Source: Flavobacteriaceae bacterium | GTDB lineage: Bacteria > Bacteroidota > Bacteroidia > Flavobacteriales > Flavobacteriaceae | Length of the DNA: 6,572 nt | Direction: 5' to 3' | NCBI GenBank assembly: GCA_016780435.1 | Contig: JADHLU010000052.1 | Location: 1-6,572, forward strand | Shown here: in pieces, positions 1 to 6,298 of the stretch | Position numbering within the stretch: the first letter of the stretch is position 1 | Layout of the letters: every line of letters starts with the position of its first letter | Position numbers and translations under genes: made by a program | The notes under the pieces: model-generated | What the model was told of the DNA's origin: nothing | Databases searched by the model: none | What the model saw: the letters and a program-made list of their open reading frames with translations, nothing else

Positions 1-922
1 GTGTGATGTGCATGTTGCGGTAAATCTCAGGTCGATCGCGCACAAACTCATACATGTCTTGTCCTCTGCGCCAGTAAATTCGAGGGGTAAGCGTGGTGTT
101 CTCGAGCTGAAACTGCTGGGTTACGGCCAATAGGCTTGCCTGGGTTTCTTCGTACTGATCGACCGCAGATGGACTAGCATAGAATCCGTTTGCACCAAAC
201 GCCCTAGGAGTAAAAAAGGCCAGCAACCTAAAGGGCTGATTTGAAGAACCCGAAGCCAGTGAGACAAACCACTGCTGTTGGCGGTAATCGGTGTTGTGTC
301 TATATCCGTCCGACTGCGCGTGGCTGGCGAAGGCCAGCACGCGCGTTTGCTCTGTTATTAATGAAACCCTCGCCTCGAGGCCTGCGGTTCCAAAAGATCC
401 ACCTTGAATTTCGCCCTGAACTCCAGACTCAATGGTTCTTTTGGTGACGATATTAATGGCGCCAGAGAAGGCGTTTTGCCCATAGATTCTGGCCGAGGCT
501 CCCCTTACGATCTCAACCCGTTCAATAAGGGCTACCGGAGGTAAAAAATTGGCCAGATGATGGCCTGTTTGGGCATCTTCTAGAGCAATGCCGTCAATGA
601 GTAGCAGCGTCTGATCGAAGGTGCCTCCGCGTAAATTGAGATCGGCTTGGGTGGGCCCTACCCCCCTTCTGCGCACGTCTAGCCCCGCTACCTGCTGTAA
701 AAAATCTACGAGGTGCACGGCTCCCGACTGCGCAATGGCCTCGGCTGAATAAACCGTCACCGACTTAGATTCGTTCACATAAGACTCGGCAATGCGCCCC
801 TGTACCACCACCTCGCCCAAAACCTGAGTAGGCAGGCTATCACTAGGTGTCTCGACCTGTGCAGAAAGTGCGAAAGATCCCGCAAGAAAAGTAAAAAAGG
901 TGCCTACAACAGTTCGCTTCAT
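1..922 (-). CDS. TonB-dependent outer-membrane receptor, N-terminal part (runs off left edge)
   Basis: The frame is open from an ATG at 922-920 to the window edge, giving 307 codons without a stop; the rest of the beta-barrel, probably several hundred residues, lies outside. Residues 1-21 form a signal peptide (hydrophobic core, ending ALSAQ). A TonB-box-like stretch LGEVVVQG lies at about 35-42. The plug domain spans about 50-160, with LRGGTFDQTLLLIDG (97-111), IERVEIVRGASARIYG (133-148) and the hallmark NAFSGAINIVTK (150-161). Barrel strands follow from about residue 165. There is no N-terminal carboxypeptidase-regulatory-like domain, so this resembles the BtuB/CirA type more than SusC. Such receptors import iron complexes, cobalamin, sugars or other ligands across the outer membrane using TonB-ExbBD energy; the ligand cannot be told from this part. 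It lies 33 bp downstream of a secreted phosphatase-like gene on the same strand, so co-transcription is plausible, although it also has a candidate promoter of its own. Confidence 0.93.
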   Translation of the reverse strand, partial: MKRTVVGTFFTFLAGSFALSAQVETPSDSLPTQVLGEVVVQGRIAESYVNESKSVTVYSAEAIAQSGAVHLVDFLQQVAGLDVRRRGVGPTQADLNLRGGTFDQTLLLIDGIALEDAQTGHHLANFLPPVALIERVEIVRGASARIYGQNAFSGAINIVTKRTIESGVQGEIQGGSFGTAGLEARVSLITEQTRVLAFASHAQSDGYRHNTDYRQQQWFVSLASGSSNQPFRLLAFFTPRAFGANGFYASPSAVDQYEETQASLLAVTQQFQLENTTLTPRIYWRRGQDMYEFVRDRPEIYRNMHIT

Positions 923-924
923 GG

Positions 925-942
925 GTGGCTCTATTAAGCCAC
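925..942 (-). promoter_or_regulatory. Short hairpin just before the TonB receptor start codon
   Basis: A perfect 6-bp inverted repeat (GTGGCT / AGCCAC) with a 6-base loop lies two bases before the receptor ATG. It has no T-tract on either side, so it does not look like a terminator. In a message read through from the upstream phosphatase gene it could fold against the start codon. It overlaps the candidate -7 element by one base, so a transcript from that promoter would lack the 5' arm. The repeat is seen directly; a role is inference. Confidence 0.3.
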
Positions 943-949
943 AAAAGTA
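942..949 (-). promoter_or_regulatory. Candidate Bacteroidota -7 promoter element for the TonB receptor
   Basis: Read on the minus strand, 949 to 942 is TACTTTTG, a perfect match to the Bacteroidota housekeeping -7 consensus TAnnTTTG. It lies in the 33-bp gap before the receptor, with 19 bases between its last G and the ATG, so a short leader would be expected. I see no TTG/TTTG -33 element at the usual distance of about 19-21 bp upstream, which lowers confidence. Confidence 0.4.
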
Positions 950-955
950 AGCAAC

Positions 956-2035
956 CTAGTTCAACTCTAGTGGGCTACCGTAGCCTTTGCCCACGAGCTG
1001 AGGTAAGCCTAATAATTGACGTACTGTAGGAGTCACCTGATTGGTATACAATTGTACATCCCCGTCTATTTCTCCAAGAGGATCCACTTGCTTGCCGAAA
1101 AGAATAAGCCAAGTCTGATCGGCGCCCTTGATCTGAGTGCCGTGACCTTTCCAGGTATCAAGCGGATCTGTTCCGCGACCGTGATCGGTAGTGATGAGAA
1201 AGGTGGTGGCGTCTTTGTAATACGGGTCGTTCTGAACGAAATCCCACAAATCTTCGATGAGCTTGTCGGTGTTGTGAGCCGATTTTAAGTAGGCAGCATA
1301 ATCGCCGTCATGGGCAAAATCATCGGTTTCTCCGTACGAAATATAAATCAGGTCAGGATGGTGTTTTTTGAGATACGCTTTGGCGTACTGATGGGTGAAT
1401 CCGTCTAGGCGCACACTGCCCCACGGGCTTGGAATCACAGGCTGTAATTCGTTCAGTAGTTGCTCGTCGCTGCTTAACGGATAGTCGGTTGAAAGGTCGA
1501 ATCCGCTATTGGTGTATACCCCTGAGCGCTGTTCATTTACGATGAAATCAAACACGTCCCAGCTTCCAAAAGCCGCCACCTTGTTGGTTTTCGCCGTCTC
1601 TTGCGCAAACTGTTCGAGCACCGTGATATTGGGGTTTGGCTGCTTGGCGTTGCTCGAAATACGCTCGTCATCGGCACGGCCGGTTAAGATTTCATTATAA
1701 CCTGGGTAAGAAAACCACATATAATTGGTGAGATTTACCTTGCTGCCAAGGGTGCGATTGCCGTGAATCTGGCCCATTTGGGCCACTTTATTCCAGATAA
1801 ACGGATTCAATACCTCTCTGCGCTCCGCCGCCGATGGCCTCCAAAATTCACGATACAGCGCTTCTGAATTGTCTACGTAATCGCGATTCTGAATTAATAA
1901 AGAATCGGCTCCGCTAAATAGTTCTTGCCAGCGGTATCCGTCTAAAGTGATGAGAAATACTTTTTGATCTGATTGAGCATTTCCCCAGAAACTAAAGAAA
2001 ACAAGGATAAAAAAAGAGTAGATCGAAGGCTTCAT
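956..2035 (-). CDS. Secreted alkaline phosphatase/nucleotide pyrophosphatase-fold hydrolase
   Basis: A metal-dependent phosphoesterase of the alkaline phosphatase superfamily, closest by motif to the type I phosphodiesterase/nucleotide pyrophosphatase group; it is predicted to hydrolyse phosphate mono- or diesters outside the inner membrane. I chose the ATG at 2035 (359 aa) over an in-frame TTG two codons upstream because MKPSIYSFF starts a clean signal peptide ending near WGNAQ. Visible ligands, numbered from this ATG: D32 in ITLDGYRW; S109 in FSYPGYNEILTG, at the place of the Thr/Ser nucleophile; D238/D239 and H242 in ETDDFAHDGD; D284 and H285 in TTDHGRG; H298 in KGHGTQ. This is the full two-metal set expected for the fold, so the enzyme is probably active. 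The length is ordinary for a compact single-domain member. The substrate is unknown. It lies directly upstream of the TonB receptor on the same strand, which suggests hydrolysis coupled to uptake, but that is inference. A sulfatase is less likely since no CxPxR-type motif is present. Confidence 0.88.
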   Translation of the reverse strand: MKPSIYSFFILVFFSFWGNAQSDQKVFLITLDGYRWQELFSGADSLLIQNRDYVDNSEALYREFWRPSAAERREVLNPFIWNKVAQMGQIHGNRTLGSKVNLTNYMWFSYPGYNEILTGRADDERISSNAKQPNPNITVLEQFAQETAKTNKVAAFGSWDVFDFIVNEQRSGVYTNSGFDLSTDYPLSSDEQLLNELQPVIPSPWGSVRLDGFTHQYAKAYLKKHHPDLIYISYGETDDFAHDGDYAAYLKSAHNTDKLIEDLWDFVQNDPYYKDATTFLITTDHGRGTDPLDTWKGHGTQIKGADQTWLILFGKQVDPLGEIDGDVQLYTNQVTPTVRQLLGLPQLVGKGYGSPLELN

Positions 2036-2129
2036 GAACAAGTAGCTTGAGTTTAGCCTCGATAAGATAAAACGAACATCTTAAAAGATTGCAGTATATT
2101 CAAATGAAAGTCTTTTGAGTACTGTGTTT
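2036..2129. promoter_or_regulatory. Divergent intergenic region between phosphatase and serine hydrolase genes
   Basis: These 94 AT-rich bases separate two divergent start codons and must hold the promoters of both genes. I find no good TAnnTTTG match on either strand; the nearest are TATATTCA (2095-2102, plus) and TATCTTAT (minus), each with two mismatches. A 12-base inverted repeat, ATCTT-AA-AAGAT (2078-2089), lies near the middle and could be an operator, but repeats this short are expected by chance in AT-rich DNA. Neither start codon has a clear Shine-Dalgarno sequence, as usual in Bacteroidota. Confidence 0.4.
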
Positions 2130-3335
2130 ATGAAACCCATTCGCTTAGTTACCCTGTCTATCCTTAACGTGCTTTTAATAGCATGCATACCAAAAACCCC
2201 TCTAGACCAGGCCATTGAACAGGCTGAGCCTATAGTGCAACAACTCTTAGACGATTCGAATCACGAAATTCAACTGCGCTACACTCAGATTAAGCGCGAC
2301 TCTGCTGGCCTACCTAGTTTTGTAACCCACTCGGTGAACGAAGATGGCGATGCTTATTTTTATCCGGCTAGTACCGTCAAACTGCCCGTGGCTGTGCTCG
2401 CCCTTCAGCGGCTCAACGAATTAAAGGCCGACGGCTTCGCTATAGATGCCACTACGCCCATGCACATTTACGATGCGGCTTTTGAGCAACCGATCGCCCT
2501 GGCTGACAGCACCAAGGCCGACGGCTCGCTCACCGTTTCGCACCTTATCAAAAAGATTTTCTTGGTCAGCGATAACGACGCTTACAACTACCTCTTTGAT
2601 TTTCTAGGCAGGGACTATATCAACGCTAAGCTCAACGAAAAAGGACTAAGCCAAAGCCAAATACAGCACAAATTTTTGTTTGGGGCAGATAATACCCAGA
2701 CCTGGAGTTACGTCTTTTTGAATGGCCTAGATAGCCTTTACGTGCAGCCCTCTATCACAAGTGAGGTCGCCCTTAGCGCGAACGCCAAAAAGGGCCTACT
2801 CAAGGGCCAGGGGTATCAGTCTGATGGGCAATTCATTCAGCAACCATTTGACTTTAGCTCAAAAAACAGGATGTCGTTGGCTGACCTAGAGGGGGTGATG
2901 AAGCGGATTATTTTTCCGGAGGTCTTCGCAGAAGATCAGCGCTTTAATTTGACTGAAAAAGACTATTCTTTTCTGCGATATTGGATGAGTCGAAATACCC
3001 TGGAAAGCCAAGAACCCAATTACGCTAATGACAGTACCTATTACGACAGTTATGGAAAGTTCTTTGTTTACGGAGACCGCCCAGGTCAAATGAATGACAC
3101 CGTACGCATCTATAATAAGGTAGGATATGCCTACGGAACACTTACCGACATTGCCTATATAGTTGATCGGGTTCATGCCGTCGAGTTTCTGCTGTCGGCC
3201 ACCATTTTGGTCAATGAAAATCAAATCTTTAACGACAATACCTACGAGTACGACGAGAAAGGGATTCCGTTTTTAGGGGCCCTAGGCCGGGCGGTGTTAG
3301 CGCTTGAGCGAAACGAAAAAGGTGACGTCTACTGA
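2130..3335 (+). CDS. Lipoprotein serine hydrolase, class A beta-lactamase-like (beta-lactamase2 family)
   Basis: A penicillin-binding/class A beta-lactamase-fold serine hydrolase anchored as a lipoprotein. I chose the ATG at 2130 (401 aa) rather than an in-frame TTG five codons upstream because it places a lipoprotein signal correctly: MKPIRLV start, hydrophobic core and lipobox LIAC, with C19 as the acylated residue. Catalytic motifs, numbered from this ATG: S81-T-V-K84 (SxxK, in YPASTVKLP), S147-D-N149 (in VSDNDAYN), and K330-V-G332 in NKVGYAYG at the place of the KTG triad. The Glu166-type general base (ExxLN) is not evident 30-40 residues after SDN, and the middle Thr/Ser of KTG is Val. 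The protein is about 100 residues longer than a typical class A enzyme, mostly between SDN and KVG. A peptidase, esterase or peptidoglycan-related role is therefore as likely as antibiotic hydrolysis. Its 3' end overlaps the convergent PepSY gene by 7 bp. Confidence 0.87.
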   Translation: MKPIRLVTLSILNVLLIACIPKTPLDQAIEQAEPIVQQLLDDSNHEIQLRYTQIKRDSAGLPSFVTHSVNEDGDAYFYPASTVKLPVAVLALQRLNELKADGFAIDATTPMHIYDAAFEQPIALADSTKADGSLTVSHLIKKIFLVSDNDAYNYLFDFLGRDYINAKLNEKGLSQSQIQHKFLFGADNTQTWSYVFLNGLDSLYVQPSITSEVALSANAKKGLLKGQGYQSDGQFIQQPFDFSSKNRMSLADLEGVMKRIIFPEVFAEDQRFNLTEKDYSFLRYWMSRNTLESQEPNYANDSTYYDSYGKFFVYGDRPGQMNDTVRIYNKVGYAYGTLTDIAYIVDRVHAVEFLLSATILVNENQIFNDNTYEYDEKGIPFLGALGRAVLALERNEKGDVY

Positions 3336-3346
3336 GTCACTTTCTT
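3316..3346. terminator. Candidate bidirectional terminator at overlapping convergent gene ends
   Basis: A hairpin spans the junction of the two convergent genes: stem GTGAC (3322-3326) with GTCAC (3336-3340), extended on the plus strand by a G-U pair (3321/3341) and two A-T pairs. The 9-base loop 3327-3335 contains both stop codons (plus TGA 3333-3335, minus TAG 3331-3329). The stem is flanked by AAAAA on the left and TTTCTT on the right, so each strand's transcript has a U-rich tail after the stem; the minus-strand tail is five U. The 5-bp core is weak for an intrinsic terminator. Confidence 0.42.
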
Positions 3347-3862
3347 AGGGCCATACCACAAGAAGAATCCGCTTAGCGATAGAGCAATAAGGCCAAGTCC
3401 AATTAGCGTCGAATACACCCATTTTGAGGTGTCTGTCTGAGAGAAATAGAATTCAATAAGAGAGCCGTCGTGAATACGCTCAATAAAATGGTCAGTACGC
3501 ACCTCTTCAGAAACAACCTCACCGCTCAATCCTTCAATTTGAAGTTCAGTGAAATGACGCTTAAATAGCACCTTTGCGATACCCTTGTCGAGGCGAATAT
3601 CAACCCGGTCAATTTGCGTATCTAGCCCCTTAGCGCGTGCATGAGCCTGAGCAACCTGAACGATCTGATCTAAAGGAGTCCACTGTTCAACAGTAGTAAG
3701 CTCGGCGGCCTTTGCCGTGGCTGGCTTTAGACCCAACGGATCTTTCCAAGCCAAGAGCACCCCTGTTAACGCCATTAAAAAGAAGAAGGTAAGAAGCCCT
3801 AGCCCTATTCTTTTGTGCCATTTGCGAAAGTTGCGGATGCGTTGAGCGCGCCTTTTGCGCAT
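3329..3862 (-). CDS. PepSY-associated two-helix inner-membrane protein
   Basis: A small membrane protein of the PepSY-associated TM family. The ATG at 3862 gives 177 aa; an in-frame TTG six codons upstream is possible but less likely. Numbered from the ATG: a strongly basic N-terminus (MRKRRAQRIRNFRKWHKRIG) precedes TM helix 1 at about 19-39. A periplasmic PepSY-like region of about 100 residues follows, containing IDRVDIRLDKGIAKVLFK and the family-typical IERIHDGSLI at about 126-135. TM helix 2 lies at about 148-170, ending FFLWYGPKK. The basic N-terminus and positive residues after TM2 place both ends in the cytoplasm by the positive-inside rule. Larger PepSY_TM relatives are often linked to iron uptake or ferric-siderophore reduction; for this short version the role is not established. 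It overlaps the serine hydrolase gene tail to tail and is divergent from the metalloprotease, so it is probably transcribed alone. Confidence 0.85.
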   Translation of the reverse strand: MRKRRAQRIRNFRKWHKRIGLGLLTFFFLMALTGVLLAWKDPLGLKPATAKAAELTTVEQWTPLDQIVQVAQAHARAKGLDTQIDRVDIRLDKGIAKVLFKRHFTELQIEGLSGEVVSEEVRTDHFIERIHDGSLIEFYFSQTDTSKWVYSTLIGLGLIALSLSGFFLWYGPKKVTQ

Positions 3863-3978
3863 GTGAGGCAAATTCGACAAAAGTGTGCGGGATTAGGCGG
3901 TTAAAGGGTGTATCATCTGGTTTCGAAATTAGCGAAAATTTCTAGTTATATTGAGGGCCTTTAATACAATTGCCGCTC
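3863..3978. promoter_or_regulatory. Divergent intergenic region between PepSY and metalloprotease genes
   Basis: These 116 bases separate two divergent start codons and should hold both promoters. The best -7-like matches each have one mismatch to TAnnTTTG: TACAATTG on plus (3965-3972, only six bases before the ATG and thus doubtful) and TAATTTCG on minus (3931-3924). Neither has a TTG at the usual -33 distance. The centre carries an 8-base perfect palindrome TTTCGAAA (3921-3928) overlapping a GAAAT/ATTTC inverted repeat (3925-3929 and 3938-3942), which could be an operator. It does not resemble a Fur box. Confidence 0.4.
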
Positions 3979-6294
3979 ATGAAAGTTCTGTTTAGTTTTG
4001 TTTTTAGTCTTGTTTCTCTAGCGACTTTCGCTCAAGAAAAACCCCTTGACTCCCTAGTCAACGAATACGCCAGCCAAGAGGGGCTAATCACTACCTATTG
4101 GCATCCCGAGAAATCAAAGCTGCTATTAGCTGTAAACGACAGCCTTTTGGGTAAGCCACTGCTTATGGTTACCCGTTACGTAAGCCTTCCGGCCAACTAT
4201 TCGGCTTACAGAAATGCCGGATCCAAGACCGCTGAAAGTGTAATTAGCTTTGAGCGTGAGGCCAACAAGATTGTGCTGAAGCAGCTTTCTTACGTGAATT
4301 TAGCCGACGAAAAAGACCCCATAGCCCAAAGCGTTGTGCAAAACAACCTTGCTCCCATTTTGGCCGTTTTTGAACAGATGAATACCGAAGAAAATACCCT
4401 GCTTTTTGATGCGACCGATTTCTTCTCCAAAGACTCACCCGGATTTAACGCCGTCGGCGAAACCGAAAAAAAGAATTTCAAAATCGGATCAATTGATTCC
4501 AAGCGTTCGTTTATCAATAAGGTGCGCAGCTTTCCGTTAAATACAGAGATCACGCATACGCTTACCTATCCTATAGCGGCCGCTCCGCGCAGCAATCGCA
4601 GTGAGACCTTTAGCTTCAAGCTCAATCACTCGATCATCGCACTGCCCGAAAACCCAATGCCCACCCGAAAGGTTGACCATAGAGTCGGATGGTTCTCTCT
4701 AGAGCAATACAATTATTCTTCGGAGGAGCTTAAATCAGACAACTACCGCATCGCCACTCGCTGGAGGCTAGAGCCTAAAGACAAAGAGGCCTACGCCAGA
4801 GGCGTGCTCTCAGAGCCCATTAAACCCATTGTTTTTTACATAGACCCAGCGACCCCGCTGAAATGGCGCCCCAATTTTAAGAAAGGCATAGAAGACTGGA
4901 ACGGGCCATTCGAAAAAGCGGGATTTAAAAACGCTATAATCGCTAAAGATCCGCCTAGCAAAGAAGAAGACCCCGAATTCAGCCCCGAAGATGTGCGCTA
5001 CTCGGTAGTTCGCTACGTGGCTTCCACTACCCGAAATGCCACCGGGCCGAGCGTGAAAGACCCCAGAACCGGAGAGATAATCGAGAGCGATGTTATCTGG
5101 TACCACAATCACTTGCGCTCGTACCGCAACCGCTACCTGCTAGAGACGGGGGCCGCCAATGAGAAGGCGCGTAGCCTAAATACTCCTGAAGAAGAGATCG
5201 GAGAAATGATGCGCAGAGTCATCGCTCATGAGGTAGGTCACGCCTTGGGTTTGCCGCATAATATGAAGGCGAGCTCGGCCTATCCCGTTGACTCATTGCG
5301 CTCGGCTAGCTTCACCCAAAAAATGGGAATTGCAGCCACCATCATGGATTATGCGCGCTACAACTACGTCGCTCAGCCCGGCGACCAGGGGATTCGTTTT
5401 GTGCGTCAAATGGGCCCCTATGATGATTACGCCATCGAATGGGGGTACCGTTACTTCGAGACGTTCGAAGAAGAACAAAAATGGCTGAAGCAATTTGTCG
5501 ATCAGCGCAGTCTTGAGCCGATCTACCAATTTGGTTCTTCGGGTAATGATCCGAACTCACAGACCGAAAACATAGGAGACGACCCAGTGAAAGCCACTGC
5601 CTATGGGTTGAGCAACCTAAAAATTGTAGCTAAAAATCTCGAAGAGTGGACGACTGAAGACGGAGCGACCTACGACGACCTCAACGAATTGTACATGGAG
5701 CTCATCGGAGTCTACCGCCGCTACATCTATCACGTGGTGTCGGTAGTTGGAGGAGTAAACGAGACCCTGGTGGTAAAGGGGCAGGCGGCGATTCCGTATC
5801 AAAATGTAAACAAGGCAAAGCAAAAAGAAGCCCTAGCCTCACTCGACGAGCACCTCTGGAAAACCCAGAGTTGGCTATTTGAGCCAGCGCTCATTTCTCG
5901 GTTCGAGAGAGACGGGCATCTAGACCTCATCTCAAATCTGCAAAAAGCGGCGCTTTACAGATTGCTGAGCACCGATCACTTAAACCGCATGCTTTCAACC
6001 ACTGTGACTCTTGAAGGCGAGGGACTTCATCCGCATGAGCTTATTGAATTGCTAGCACAAGGGCTTATGTACAAGAAGGCCGAACCCGATCTACTCGAGC
6101 GAAACCTTCAACTGGCATTTATCGAGCGCAGTAAAGAGCTGCTTGCCGATGAAAAGGTGCACACTGAGATCAAGTCTATCGTTTTTAAACAAAGTGAGGC
6201 TCTTAAAAAATGGCTCAAGAAACAAGAGCGCAGCAGCAATAGTGCATTAAGTGGTCATTTCGGCTATGCGCTAAAGCGCTTAACGGCAGAGTAA
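3979..6294 (+). CDS. Secreted zinc-dependent metalloprotease, Met-zincin (DUF5117/DUF4953-type)
   Basis: A large secreted zinc endopeptidase of the Bacteroidota Met-zincin group. The ATG at 3979 (771 aa) is preferred to a TTG three codons upstream because it gives a clean signal peptide, MKVLFSFVFSLVSLATFAQ, cleaved after residue 19. Numbered from this ATG: an N-terminal beta-rich region (about 20-220) resembles the DUF5118/DUF5117 segments that precede the protease; the catalytic region includes the conserved DVRYSVVRYV and DPRTGEIIESDV blocks (about 338-372). The extended zinc motif HEVGHALGLPH gives ligands H417, H421 and H427 with catalytic E418. TIMDYARYNY at about 455-464 supplies the Met-turn (M456). 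A mostly helical C-terminal region ends at 771 without a recognisable type IX secretion sorting domain. Length is close to the roughly 800 residues usual for the family, and all key residues are present. The natural substrate is unknown. It is convergent with the DUF2147 gene, with two bases between the stops. Confidence 0.92.
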   Translation: MKVLFSFVFSLVSLATFAQEKPLDSLVNEYASQEGLITTYWHPEKSKLLLAVNDSLLGKPLLMVTRYVSLPANYSAYRNAGSKTAESVISFEREANKIVLKQLSYVNLADEKDPIAQSVVQNNLAPILAVFEQMNTEENTLLFDATDFFSKDSPGFNAVGETEKKNFKIGSIDSKRSFINKVRSFPLNTEITHTLTYPIAAAPRSNRSETFSFKLNHSIIALPENPMPTRKVDHRVGWFSLEQYNYSSEELKSDNYRIATRWRLEPKDKEAYARGVLSEPIKPIVFYIDPATPLKWRPNFKKGIEDWNGPFEKAGFKNAIIAKDPPSKEEDPEFSPEDVRYSVVRYVASTTRNATGPSVKDPRTGEIIESDVIWYHNHLRSYRNRYLLETGAANEKARSLNTPEEEIGEMMRRVIAHEVGHALGLPHNMKASSAYPVDSLRSASFTQKMGIAATIMDYARYNYVAQPGDQGIRFVRQMGPYDDYAIEWGYRYFETFEEEQKWLKQFVDQRSLEPIYQFGSSGNDPNSQTENIGDDPVKATAYGLSNLKIVAKNLEEWTTEDGATYDDLNELYMELIGVYRRYIYHVVSVVGGVNETLVVKGQAAIPYQNVNKAKQKEALASLDEHLWKTQSWLFEPALISRFERDGHLDLISNLQKAALYRLLSTDHLNRMLSTTVTLEGEGLHPHELIELLAQGLMYKKAEPDLLERNLQLAFIERSKELLADEKVHTEIKSIVFKQSEALKKWLKKQERSSNSALSGHFGYALKRLTAE

Positions 6295-6298
6295 CGCT
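6275..6298. terminator. Weak hairpin at the second convergent junction
   Basis: The arm AGCGCTTA (6275-6282, with one bulged C) pairs with TAACGCT (6292-6298) around a 9-base loop, so the metalloprotease stop lies in the 3' arm and the DUF2147 stop begins at its end. The tails are only weakly T-rich on either strand (ATTTCG on plus, CTTTAG on minus). It may be a shared terminator of the two convergent genes, but the bulge and poor tails make this uncertain. Confidence 0.22.

Noticed and set aside
241..447. Plus-strand 68-codon open frame inside the TonB receptor region
   Set aside because: It lies antisense to the well-conserved plug and early barrel of the receptor, and its translation has no recognisable family features.
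2036..2041. TTG start two codons upstream for the phosphatase, and similar TTG extensions at 2115, 3880 and 3970
   Set aside because: Each real gene has an ATG a few codons later that gives a better signal peptide, lipobox or basic N-terminus; the TTG codons look like chance in-frame extensions.
2078..2089. ATCTTAAAAGAT inverted repeat as an operator
   Set aside because: Five-base AT-rich arms with a 2-base spacer are too short to distinguish from chance.
4244..5560. Several minus-strand and second-frame open frames within the metalloprotease
   Set aside because: All overlap conserved coding sequence, including the zinc-motif region, and show no independent signals.
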